Below are positions 1-8,341 of a stretch of 64,000 nucleotides of DNA, in pieces (the stretch's first letter is position 1; every line of letters starts with the position of its first letter). This DNA comes from an uncultured Aquabacterium sp. (lineage in GTDB: Bacteria > Pseudomonadota > Gammaproteobacteria > Burkholderiales > Burkholderiaceae_C). The translations under genes were made by a program, and so were the position numbers. Location of the stretch: positions 95,236 through 159,235 of the forward strand of contig NZ_CANBCC010000002.1 of assembly GCF_947366995.1 (NCBI RefSeq), written 5' to 3'. The notes under the pieces are model-generated. The model had not been told where the DNA came from, made no database searches, and saw only the letters and a list, made by a program, of their open reading frames with translations.

Positions 1-224
1 GTGTAGGTCACCAGCTCGTTGTTGACAACGGCAATGATGTAGTCAGAGGTGGTCGGCTTGCCGGCCAGACTGAGTTCGGTGCTCAGACCGGCGTTGGCCG
101 GAATGCGCGGCGAAACGGCCGGGGCATCGCGCCGGAACTGAGCCAGGGCGGGAGACAGCGCGCTCACCAGCAGGCTGAGGCAGACGCCGCGGGCCACCGC
201 GCGCAGGGCGGTCGTATGAGACAT
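1..224 (-). CDS. surA: Peptidylprolyl isomerase SurA, N-terminal part (runs off the window edge)
   Basis: Minus-strand translation from ATG at 224: MSHTTALRAVARGVCLSLLVSALSPALAQFRRD...TTSDYIIAVVNNELVTYT; signal peptide plus the SurA-type IVAVVNNEVIT start; next to lptD. Confidence 0.8.
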   Translation of the reverse strand, partial: MSHTTALRAVARGVCLSLLVSALSPALAQFRRDAPAVSPRIPANAGLSTELSLAGKPTTSDYIIAVVNNELVTY

Positions 225-237
225 CGAGGGGCGGTGG

Positions 238-2748
238 TCAGTCATCGGAAGGGAAGGGCTGGGAGGCGGGGGCCGACAGGACGCTGTCGTCCTGACGCAG
301 CAGACGGTAGCCGGGGATATTGTCCCTCAGCGTGCTCAACGGGTTCGAGCCGATGCGCGACAGACCGACCAGTTCCAGCTGGAACATGATGCGGCGGCTC
401 GAGGTGGTGCCGACCGTGGTGCGCTCGGCCACCACGCGGGTGATCCAGCAGCCGGCGTCGTATTCGACGCCCAGCAGGCTGTTCGCCATGCGGCCGTCGC
501 GCATGTTGTAGTTGAATCGGCCGACGCTGTACCAGGTGCCGCCGTCGCCGCAGGCCGAGCTGCTCACCGCCGGCTGGCCGTTCAGGCTGATCTGGTCGGG
601 CGACGAGGCCTGGGCGCGCATCTGGTTGACCGAGGGCTTGCGGCCGGCAATGGGCCACTGCCAGCCGACGTCCACCTGGTTGGTGCGCTCGCGGGCGTAG
701 CGGTAGATGGCGCTCAGCGTGCGATAGCCGCCGGGCGAGTAGCGCATGCCGATGGTGGCGCGCTCGGCTTCGTGCGACTGCGCGTTGAGCTGCAGCACGT
801 TGTCGAGGTACCAGTTCGGGATCACCGACGTGGACGCCAGCAGCAGCAGGTCGGACAGCCGGTCGGTGATGGGGCCGTCGCCTGTCGGGTTGATCTTCTG
901 GTCGGCCAGCAACACCTTCTGGATCACGCCCAGGCGCAGCGCTTCGGCGCCGGTGGCCTGGTCGAACAGGCGCGAGGTGAGGCCCACCGTCACCTGGTTG
1001 GCGTCCGAGATGCGGTCGACGCCGGTGTAGGCGTTCTCGCTGTAGATGGCGTACTGGTTGAAGTCACGCGGCGCCGTGTCGAACAGCGGCAGCATGCTCT
1101 GGTCCTTGTACGGCGTGCGCACGTACTGGATGCGGGGCTCGAGCGTCTGCGTGAGCGCGCGGTTGAACATCGTCACCGGCCGCTCCATCGTGAAGCCGGC
1201 CTCGACGCTGAACGTGGGCAGCGTGCGGGAGACGCTGCGGCTGCCCGAACTCAGGGTCTGGTCCAGCTGATAGCGGGTGTTGTCCAGGCTCAGGCGGGGG
1301 GTCAGGCGCAGGCCGCCCAGCGAGAAGGTCTGCTCGACCGCGCCGGTCAGGTTGCTCCGCGTGCCCGACTGGCGGGTTTCGTCCGGGTGCGAGAACTGGT
1401 CGACCTGGCCCTTGACGCGCCAGGTGAGGCCGCTCTCGGCCACCGAGCGGCTGCGGACGCCGGCACGGTTGCGGTTGTACGGGGATTCGATCGCGCTGAG
1501 CAGCGGGTCGGCCGTCAGCGAGGTGTCGCGCAGCACCTGCCAGCGCTGTGTGCTGGCGAACAGCGCGGTCTGGCTGTTGCCCAGGCCCCAGTCTCGGGCA
1601 TTGAGCTGGCGTTCGACCGCCGCGTGGCTGTCGTACAGGCGCGGCGTGATCGTGGGCAGGTAGCGCGAGAAGTCCTTCCAGTAATCGTCGTCCGAGACGC
1701 GCCGCCAGCGCAAGTCGTAGCTGGTGAGCGCCAGGCCATCGGCCGAGGCCCGGCTGCCAAGCATGCGCAGGTTCACCATGCCGCGGTCGCGATCCGTCAC
1801 GCGGTCGCCGGGCAGGCCGAAGGCATTCAGCGAGGCCCGCTCGTACTGCGACAGGTAGCGGAACTCGCCGCCCAGACCCATGCCGCGCCGGCTGGAGAAG
1901 GTGGGGGTCAGCGTCGCGTCCATGTTGGGCGCGATGTTCCAGTAGTAGGGTTCCGCAATGCCCAGGCCGTTGCGGGTGTCGTAGTCGATGCTGGGCGGCA
2001 GCCAGCCCGACTTGCGCGCCTCGGTCAGCGGGAAGGTCAGCACCGGTGCGGCGAGGATGGGCACGCCCTTGAAGCGGATCACTGCATTTTCGGCCCGGCC
2101 CTCGTTGGCGTCGAAATCCATGTCGACCCGCGAGGTGCGCAGCGACCAGTCGGGCTCGCCGGGCGTGCCGTCGGCGGTGTTTTCGGGCGTGCAGCTGCTG
2201 TAGCTGGTGTGGTGGGCGCGCAGGCGATTCTCGCCAAGGAACTCGATCAGCGTGGCCTGTCCGCCGGCCTGCGTGCGTGCGAACCAGTACTGCGGCTGGA
2301 TGAACTCGCCTTCCAGGGTGTCGAGCTGCAGCGTCAGCTCGGGGCCGCTGAAGACATTGCCGTTGCGGGTGATCCGCACGTGCCCTGCCGCGCGGGCGGT
2401 GTTGTCGGGCTGGGTGTGGACCAGCTCGTCGGCTCGCACGGTGAGCTCACCCTGGCGCAGGCGCACCGAGCCGGTGGCGCGGGTGCGGCGGTCGGCTTCG
2501 CCCTCGAGCGTGTCGGCCTCGAAGAACAGGGGGAGCTTGCCGTTGTGCGGCCCGGCAGGGGCGGGCAGCGAGAAGCTGAGCCGCGAGGCGCCTGTGGCGG
2601 CGGCCGATGCTGGCACAGCCGTGCTTGGCGCGGCGGCAGAAGCCTGGGCGTGGGCCGGACTGGCCATCGCGGTCAGGCCGAGCAGGGCCACGGCCAGGGC
2701 GATCGGCGAGCAGGGAGGAAGGGCGGGGGTGCGGTGGTTGCGGGACAC
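238..2748 (-). CDS. lptD: LPS-assembly protein LptD
   Basis: 836 aa with signal peptide, OstA-like N-terminal domain and long beta-barrel C-terminus; adjacent to surA. Confidence 0.95.
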   Translation of the reverse strand: MSRNHRTPALPPCSPIALAVALLGLTAMASPAHAQASAAAPSTAVPASAAATGASRLSFSLPAPAGPHNGKLPLFFEADTLEGEADRRTRATGSVRLRQGELTVRADELVHTQPDNTARAAGHVRITRNGNVFSGPELTLQLDTLEGEFIQPQYWFARTQAGGQATLIEFLGENRLRAHHTSYSSCTPENTADGTPGEPDWSLRTSRVDMDFDANEGRAENAVIRFKGVPILAAPVLTFPLTEARKSGWLPPSIDYDTRNGLGIAEPYYWNIAPNMDATLTPTFSSRRGMGLGGEFRYLSQYERASLNAFGLPGDRVTDRDRGMVNLRMLGSRASADGLALTSYDLRWRRVSDDDYWKDFSRYLPTITPRLYDSHAAVERQLNARDWGLGNSQTALFASTQRWQVLRDTSLTADPLLSAIESPYNRNRAGVRSRSVAESGLTWRVKGQVDQFSHPDETRQSGTRSNLTGAVEQTFSLGGLRLTPRLSLDNTRYQLDQTLSSGSRSVSRTLPTFSVEAGFTMERPVTMFNRALTQTLEPRIQYVRTPYKDQSMLPLFDTAPRDFNQYAIYSENAYTGVDRISDANQVTVGLTSRLFDQATGAEALRLGVIQKVLLADQKINPTGDGPITDRLSDLLLLASTSVIPNWYLDNVLQLNAQSHEAERATIGMRYSPGGYRTLSAIYRYARERTNQVDVGWQWPIAGRKPSVNQMRAQASSPDQISLNGQPAVSSSACGDGGTWYSVGRFNYNMRDGRMANSLLGVEYDAGCWITRVVAERTTVGTTSSRRIMFQLELVGLSRIGSNPLSTLRDNIPGYRLLRQDDSVLSAPASQPFPSDD

Positions 2749-2878
2749 GGTGGAATCAGGTCGCAGGGCTGCTGCGGCGTGGGCGTGTCGCGGCTGCGAT
2801 CCGGCCTTGCCTAAAATCAGCCATTATTTCATGTCACCCCGCCGTCTTGCGGGGCCTCTTCCCCAGTCTGTCGCCCCC

Positions 2879-3973
2879 ATGTCCGAATCGACCGCTGCCG
2901 CCGCTCCCGTGCCCTCCCTCACCTGGGCCGATCCCGCCCGCGCGCAGGCGTTTGCCGCCTGGCTGGCCGACGTGGGGCCACGCCACGGCCTGGACGCCGC
3001 CTCCGTGCAGCCGGCCAGTGCCGATGCGAGCTTCCGCCGCTATTTCCGCGTGGCCGCCGGCGTCGGCTCACTTGTCATCATGGACGCGCCGCCCGACAAG
3101 GAAGACTGCCGGCCCTTCGTTGCCGTCGACCGCCTGCTGGCCGGGGGCTTTGTGAACGTGCCGGCCATCCTTGAGTGGGACGAGGCCCGCGGCTTCATGC
3201 TGCTCGGCGACCTGGGCCGCCACACCCTGCTGTCCACCCTGGTCACCGACCAGCCGTGGGACGCAGGCAACCGCGCACGCTACCGCGCCGCCACCGAAGA
3301 ACTGGTGCGCCTGCAGGCCGTGCCCGCCGCCGGGGTGCTGCCCTCCTACGACGACGCGCTGCTGCAGCGCGAGATGGACCTCTTCCCCGAGTGGTATCTG
3401 GGGCAGCTGCGCGGCATCACGCTGGACGACACCCAGCGCGGCCACCTCGACCGCATCTTCACCACCATCAAGGCGCAGGTGGGCGGCCAGGCCCGTGTGC
3501 TGGTGCACCGCGACTACCACAGCCGCAACCTGATGGCCGATCCGGCCGACGCGTCGGCGCGCCCGGGCGTGATCGATTTCCAGGACGCCGTGCACGGCCC
3601 CATCACCTACGACCTGGTCAGCCTGCTGCGCGACGCCTACGTGATGTGGGACGAGGACGTGCAGATCGACTACGCCGTGCGCTACTGGGAAGCCGCCCGC
3701 AAGGCCGGGCTGCCGGTGCCGGCCGATTTCGGCGACTTCTGGCGTGATTTCGAATGGATGGGCCTGCAGCGCCACCTGAAGGTGCTGGGCATTTTTGCGC
3801 GCCTGGCTCTCCGCGACGGCAAGCGGCAGTACCTGGACGACATCCCCCGCGTGTGGACTTACGCCCACCGTGCGGCTGCGCGCTACAGTGGTCTGGGCGC
3901 GTTGCGGCTCCTGCTGGAGCAGGCCGAAGCGGCCCACGGCGGCGCCCAGACGCAGGTGGGCTACACCTTCTGA
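2879..3973 (+). CDS. amgK: Aminoglycoside phosphotransferase-family sugar kinase (AmgK-like N-acetylmuramate/N-acetylglucosamine kinase)
   Basis: APH-type motifs VLVHRDYHSRNLM and GVIDFQDAVHGPITYDLVSLLRD; divergent from lptD. Confidence 0.8.
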   Translation: MSESTAAAAPVPSLTWADPARAQAFAAWLADVGPRHGLDAASVQPASADASFRRYFRVAAGVGSLVIMDAPPDKEDCRPFVAVDRLLAGGFVNVPAILEWDEARGFMLLGDLGRHTLLSTLVTDQPWDAGNRARYRAATEELVRLQAVPAAGVLPSYDDALLQREMDLFPEWYLGQLRGITLDDTQRGHLDRIFTTIKAQVGGQARVLVHRDYHSRNLMADPADASARPGVIDFQDAVHGPITYDLVSLLRDAYVMWDEDVQIDYAVRYWEAARKAGLPVPADFGDFWRDFEWMGLQRHLKVLGIFARLALRDGKRQYLDDIPRVWTYAHRAAARYSGLGALRLLLEQAEAAHGGAQTQVGYTF

Positions 3974-4054
3974 CCGCGGCTCCCCTGATCGGCGGAGGGG
4001 GAGCCATCGCAAATTTGCGCAAAAAAGCAGCAACAGGAGGATAATGGTCCCTTG

Positions 4055-5605
4055 ATGACCTTGAATACCTCTGAAGTGGCCGATCTGGCCCCGGCTGCAC
4101 CGGCAGTCGCCGTGGCAACCGAAGCCGCCCCCTCCGCCGCCGTGGCCGAGGCACCCGCCCTGTTCAACACCCTGCCGCTCGACGCCAAACTGCTGCGCGC
4201 CATCGAGGTGCAGGGCTATGCGTCCATGACGCCCATCCAGGCCAAGGCCATTCCCGTGGTCCTCTCGGGCCGCGACGTGATGGGAGCGGCGCAGACCGGC
4301 ACCGGCAAGACCGCCGCGTTCTCGATCCCGCTGCTGCAGAAGATGCTCAAGCACGAGAACGCCAGCATGTCGCCGGCACGCCACCCGGTGCGTGCCGTGG
4401 TGCTGGCCCCCACGCGCGAGTTGGCCGACCAGGTCGCCAACAACGTGAAGGCCTACGCCAAGCAGACCAATCTGCGTGTGGCCGTGGTCTTCGGCGGCAT
4501 CGACATGAAACCGCAGACGGCCGAGCTCAAGGGCGGCGTCGAGGTGCTGATCGCCACGCCGGGCCGCCTGCTCGACCACATCGAGGCCAAGAACTGCAAC
4601 CTGTCGCAGGTCGAGTACGTGGTGCTCGACGAGGCCGACCGCATGCTGGACATCGGCTTCCTGCCCGACCTGCAGCGCATCCTGAGCTACCTGCCCAAGC
4701 AGCGTCAGACGCTGCTGTTCTCTGCCACGTTCTCGCCCGAGATCAAGAAGCTGGCACAGAGCTACCTGCAGGACCCGGTGCTGGTCGAGGTGGCGCGTCC
4801 GAACGCGACGGCCACCAACGTGGAGCAGCGCTTCTACAAGGTCGACGAAGACGACAAGCGCGCGGTGATCCGTCAGATCCTGCGCGACCGCAACATCAAT
4901 CAGTCCATCGTCTTCGTGAACTCGAAGATCGGTGCCGGTCGCCTGGCCCGCGCTTTCGAACGCGACGGCCTGAAGACTGCGGCGCTGCACGGCGACAAGT
5001 CGCAGGACGAGCGCCTGAAGGCCCTGGCCGCGTTCAAGGCCGGTGAGATGGACCTGCTGGTGGCCACCGACGTGGCCGCCCGCGGCATCGACATCGCGGC
5101 GCTGCCGGCGGTGTTCAACTACGACATCCCCTTCAACGCCGAAGACTACGTGCACCGCATCGGTCGCACGGGCCGTGCCGGCGCGTCGGGCCTGGCGGTG
5201 TCACTGGTCACGGGGGCCGATGCGCGCCTGATGGCCGACATCGAAAAGCTGATCAAGAAGAAGCCGGATGTCGAGGCGTTCGAACTCGAGCGCCGTGGTT
5301 ACGGTGACCGGGGTGGCTACCGCCGCGAGCGCCGCGACGAGGGCGACAGCCGCCCGGACGAAGGGTTCGGCCGTGGTGCGCCGCGCGAGGCCCGCGCTCC
5401 GCGCCCCATGTCGTCGTCCCCGCGTCGTGCGCCGTCCGATCCGTTCTTCGACAAGCCCTACGAACCGACGACGCCCGACGCCGCACCGGCCTGGGAAAAG
5501 GGCGACGCCGCCGTGCCGGCTGCGGGCAACGGTCTGTCGCGTTTCATCAAGCCCAAGCGCAAGGTTGCGATGCTGCTGGGTGGCTCGGGTACGGCCCGCC
5601 GCTGA
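4055..5605 (+). CDS. DEAD-box ATP-dependent RNA helicase (RhlE-like)
   Basis: AQTGTGKTAAF, PTRELADQ, DEADRMLD, SATF, HGDKSQDER and HRIGRTGRAG motifs; basic C-terminal extension. Confidence 0.92.
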   Translation: MTLNTSEVADLAPAAPAVAVATEAAPSAAVAEAPALFNTLPLDAKLLRAIEVQGYASMTPIQAKAIPVVLSGRDVMGAAQTGTGKTAAFSIPLLQKMLKHENASMSPARHPVRAVVLAPTRELADQVANNVKAYAKQTNLRVAVVFGGIDMKPQTAELKGGVEVLIATPGRLLDHIEAKNCNLSQVEYVVLDEADRMLDIGFLPDLQRILSYLPKQRQTLLFSATFSPEIKKLAQSYLQDPVLVEVARPNATATNVEQRFYKVDEDDKRAVIRQILRDRNINQSIVFVNSKIGAGRLARAFERDGLKTAALHGDKSQDERLKALAAFKAGEMDLLVATDVAARGIDIAALPAVFNYDIPFNAEDYVHRIGRTGRAGASGLAVSLVTGADARLMADIEKLIKKKPDVEAFELERRGYGDRGGYRRERRDEGDSRPDEGFGRGAPREARAPRPMSSSPRRAPSDPFFDKPYEPTTPDAAPAWEKGDAAVPAAGNGLSRFIKPKRKVAMLLGGSGTARR

Positions 5606-5630
5606 CCCCCGCTGCGCTGCCGCCCCGTCC

Positions 5631-5659
5631 AACGCCGCCCTCGGGCGGCGTTGTCGTTT
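5631..5659 (+). terminator. Intrinsic terminator-like hairpin after the helicase gene
   Basis: AACGCCGCCC-tc-GGGCGGCGTT perfect 10-bp stem followed by TGTCGTTT. Confidence 0.65.
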
Positions 5660-5692
5660 CAGGCGTGCGAGCGCCGTGGGCTGCGCGCAGGA

Positions 5693-6490
5693 TCAGGGCA
5701 GCTCGACGCCGCCCATGCGCGCGGCAATCGTGCCGGCGCGCCCCACCACGTAGCCCGAGGCGGGCTGCTTTTCAAAGCGCTTTGGCGCGGGCAGCATCAC
5801 CGCCAGGCGGGCGGCCTGCAGCGGCGTGAGCTGGCCGGCGTCCACGCGGAAGTAATGCCGTGCGGCCGCCTGGGCGCCGAACAGGCCTTCGCCCCACTCG
5901 ACGTTGTTCAGGTAGATGGTGAGGATGCGTTCCTTGCTCAGCAGGCCTTCCAGCATGAACGTGATGGCGAACTCCTGCCCCTTGCGCAGGAAGCTGCGCT
6001 CGCTGCTCAGGAACAGGTTCTTGGCCAGCTGCTGTGTGATGGTGGAGCCGCCGATGACCTTCGGTGTGGCCGTCAGCGCGTTGGGCGGGGGTGGTGGCGT
6101 GCGCCCGCGGCGTTGCGCCCGCTCTACCGCGCGCTCGTAGCGGGCCTGGGCCGCCGCGCGCAGCTTCTCGGTGCGCTCCTGGGCGCGGCTGTTCTTCTGC
6201 CAGGCCTTTTCCAGGGCGTCCCACTCCACGCCGCCGTGGTCCACGAAGTTGGCGTCCTCCGAGGCAATCACGGCGCGCTTGAGGTGGCTGGCGATCTGCG
6301 TGTCGTCACGCCACGCCTGGCTCCAGGGCAGCTGCCCCTGGGTGAGCAGGATGCGCGCGGCTTCGCTGCGCTGGAAGGCGGTCGACTGCGGGTCGACCAC
6401 CGTCATCAGCGCGATGCGGGCCAGAAAGTACAGCTGCAGCGCGCCGCCGCACAGCAGGGTGAGAAGGACGATTCGCCAGACTGCGCGCAT
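5693..6490 (-). CDS. mtgA: Monofunctional biosynthetic peptidoglycan transglycosylase
   Basis: IASEDANFVDHGG...GGSTITQQLAKNLFLSSERS...EGLLSKERILTIYLNNVEWGEGLFGAQAAARHYF. Confidence 0.93.
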   Translation of the reverse strand: MRAVWRIVLLTLLCGGALQLYFLARIALMTVVDPQSTAFQRSEAARILLTQGQLPWSQAWRDDTQIASHLKRAVIASEDANFVDHGGVEWDALEKAWQKNSRAQERTEKLRAAAQARYERAVERAQRRGRTPPPPPNALTATPKVIGGSTITQQLAKNLFLSSERSFLRKGQEFAITFMLEGLLSKERILTIYLNNVEWGEGLFGAQAAARHYFRVDAGQLTPLQAARLAVMLPAPKRFEKQPASGYVVGRAGTIAARMGGVELP

Positions 6491-6525
6491 CGCGACAAGG
6501 CTCCTGGGTAGGGCGTGGAGGGGGC

Positions 6526-7401
6526 TCAGTGGCCGGTGGCGGCGTCGACCTCGGCACGCAGCGCGGCCAGCACCGGCGCGGTGTCGGGGCGCACGCCGCG
6601 CCACAGGAAGAAGCTTTCGGCGGCCTGTTCCACCAGCATGCCGAGACCGTCGCGCGGCACGCCGCCGTGGGTGCGCACCCAGTCGAGGAAGGGGCGGGCG
6701 GCCGGGCCATACATCATGTCGACGGCCAGCGTGCCGGGGCGCAGCACAGCCGCGCTCACGGGCACGCCGCTGCCGGCCAGGCTGGCGGCGGTGCCGTTGA
6801 TGAAGACGTCGAAGGCGGTGCCTGCGTCATCGAGCCCGCGGGCGGCCAGGCGCACGCCATGCTGTGCGGCCCAGTCGGCGTGGCGGGCCACGATGGCCTC
6901 GGCCTTGGCGACGGTGCGGTTGGCCATGACGATCTCGGCTGGCCGCGCCTCGATCAGCGGGCCCAGCACCCCGGCGCTGGCGCCGCCCGCACCCAGCAGC
7001 AGCACGCGCTGGCCGGCCAGCGGCACGCCGGCGTTGACGGTGATGTCGCGGACCAGGCCGACGCCATCGGTGTTGTCGGCCAGCCAGCCGTCGGCGTCGA
7101 AGCGCAGGGTGTTGGCGGCCTCGGCCAGTTCAGCCCGGGGCGTGCGCCGGCTGGCCAGTGCGAAGGCCTCGAACTTGAACGGCACCGTCACGTTGGCGCC
7201 CTTGGCCCCGCCGGCGGCAAAGGCGCGCACGGTGTCCGCAAAGGCATCGAGCGGGCACAGCAGGCGGTCGTAGGCCACGGCCTGGCCCGTCTGCGCGGCA
7301 AAGCGCGCGTGGATGGCGGGTGAGCGGCTGTGGGCCACGGGGTTGCCGGCCACGGCGTAGCGGTCGGCCGAGGCGGTGGGCTGGGCAGGAGTCGGGTTCA
7401 T
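6526..7401 (-). CDS. aroE: Shikimate dehydrogenase
   Basis: [25 protein letters not shown]...NVTVPFK...[10 protein letters not shown]...LLGAGGAS. Confidence 0.95.
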   Translation of the reverse strand: MNPTPAQPTASADRYAVAGNPVAHSRSPAIHARFAAQTGQAVAYDRLLCPLDAFADTVRAFAAGGAKGANVTVPFKFEAFALASRRTPRAELAEAANTLRFDADGWLADNTDGVGLVRDITVNAGVPLAGQRVLLLGAGGASAGVLGPLIEARPAEIVMANRTVAKAEAIVARHADWAAQHGVRLAARGLDDAGTAFDVFINGTAASLAGSGVPVSAAVLRPGTLAVDMMYGPAARPFLDWVRTHGGVPRDGLGMLVEQAAESFFLWRGVRPDTAPVLAALRAEVDAATGH

Positions 7402-8306
7402 CAAGGCTGGGTGGCCGGCTCGGCCGGGGCGGTGGGGGCCATGGTGGTGGCCTGCATGCCGGCGTCGCGGGTGAAGCGGAAGCGGGACGAGATCACCAGC
7501 AGGTCATGGCCCGTGCTGACTTCGGGCGGCACGGCGCCGAAGGGCCCGGCCTGGCGGACGATGGCGGCCGCGCGCTTGTCGAGCAAGCGGTTGCCCGACG
7601 GCGTGCGCACCTCGGTGTCGATGACGCGGCCCTGGCGGTCCAGCGAGATGAACATCACCAGCTCACCGTAAAGCTTCTCGCCGTTGCGGCCGGTCGGGAA
7701 GTGCTCGGTGCCCGCGCGCTCCACCCGCGTGCGGAAGGCCGCGTAGTACAGCGCGTCGGCCGACTTCAGCGTGGCCGGGCTCAGGTAGCGCTTCTTGGGA
7801 CGCGCGTTCTCTTCGTGGATGCGTTTTTCGATCTCGGCCAGCAGGCGGGTGAGCTGGCGGCGGCGTTCTTCTTCGGCCCGTTGCTGCGGGGTGTCGGTGC
7901 GGGCGTCGGGTTGGGGCGGCGGCAGGGCGGCCAGTTCCTGGCGCACCTGGGTCAGCAGCAACTGCTGTTCGCGCTGCATCTGCTCGATCATCCGCATGGC
8001 GTCGTCCATCGCATCGCCCTGGGTGTTCTCGGGCGAGGGCGGCAGTGGCGAGGTGGCGCGGCCCCGGTCGGCCTCGCCACCGCCGGCCAGGTTGGCCTGG
8101 GCCAGCGCCTGGGCCTTGGTCGGGGCCTCGTTGCCGGCGGCGTTCACGAGGACCACTTCCAAGGGCGTGTCCTTGAAGACGCGGTTGAAGCCTTCCGGGT
8201 CGACCAGGCGGAAGCTGAACAGCGCCGCGTGCACCAGCACCGACACGCCCAGGCAGACCTGGAGCAGGCTCAGCGAGGTCCACAGGGCTTTCAGGCGGTT
8301 CAGCAT
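7401..8306 (-). CDS. TonB-family (energy transducer C-terminal domain) protein
   Basis: Single N-terminal TM segment, Gln/Glu-rich middle, C-terminal TonB-like domain ([44 protein letters not shown]). Confidence 0.8.
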   Translation of the reverse strand: MLNRLKALWTSLSLLQVCLGVSVLVHAALFSFRLVDPEGFNRVFKDTPLEVVLVNAAGNEAPTKAQALAQANLAGGGEADRGRATSPLPPSPENTQGDAMDDAMRMIEQMQREQQLLLTQVRQELAALPPPQPDARTDTPQQRAEEERRRQLTRLLAEIEKRIHEENARPKKRYLSPATLKSADALYYAAFRTRVERAGTEHFPTGRNGEKLYGELVMFISLDRQGRVIDTEVRTPSGNRLLDKRAAAIVRQAGPFGAVPPEVSTGHDLLVISSRFRFTRDAGMQATTMAPTAPAEPATQP

Positions 8307-8341
8307 GCGCGTCAGGTGGCGAAGTGCAAGGTGGCCGGGCG

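Noticed and set aside
772-2814. 680-aa + strand ORF antisense to lptD
   Set aside because: High-GC shadow ORF; translation is low-complexity Arg/Gly/Val/Gln-rich, and the opposite strand is unmistakably LptD.
3068-5155. 695-aa minus ORF across amgK and the helicase gene
   Set aside because: Antisense shadow ORF rich in His/Gln/Val with no domain; both sense genes carry full family motifs.
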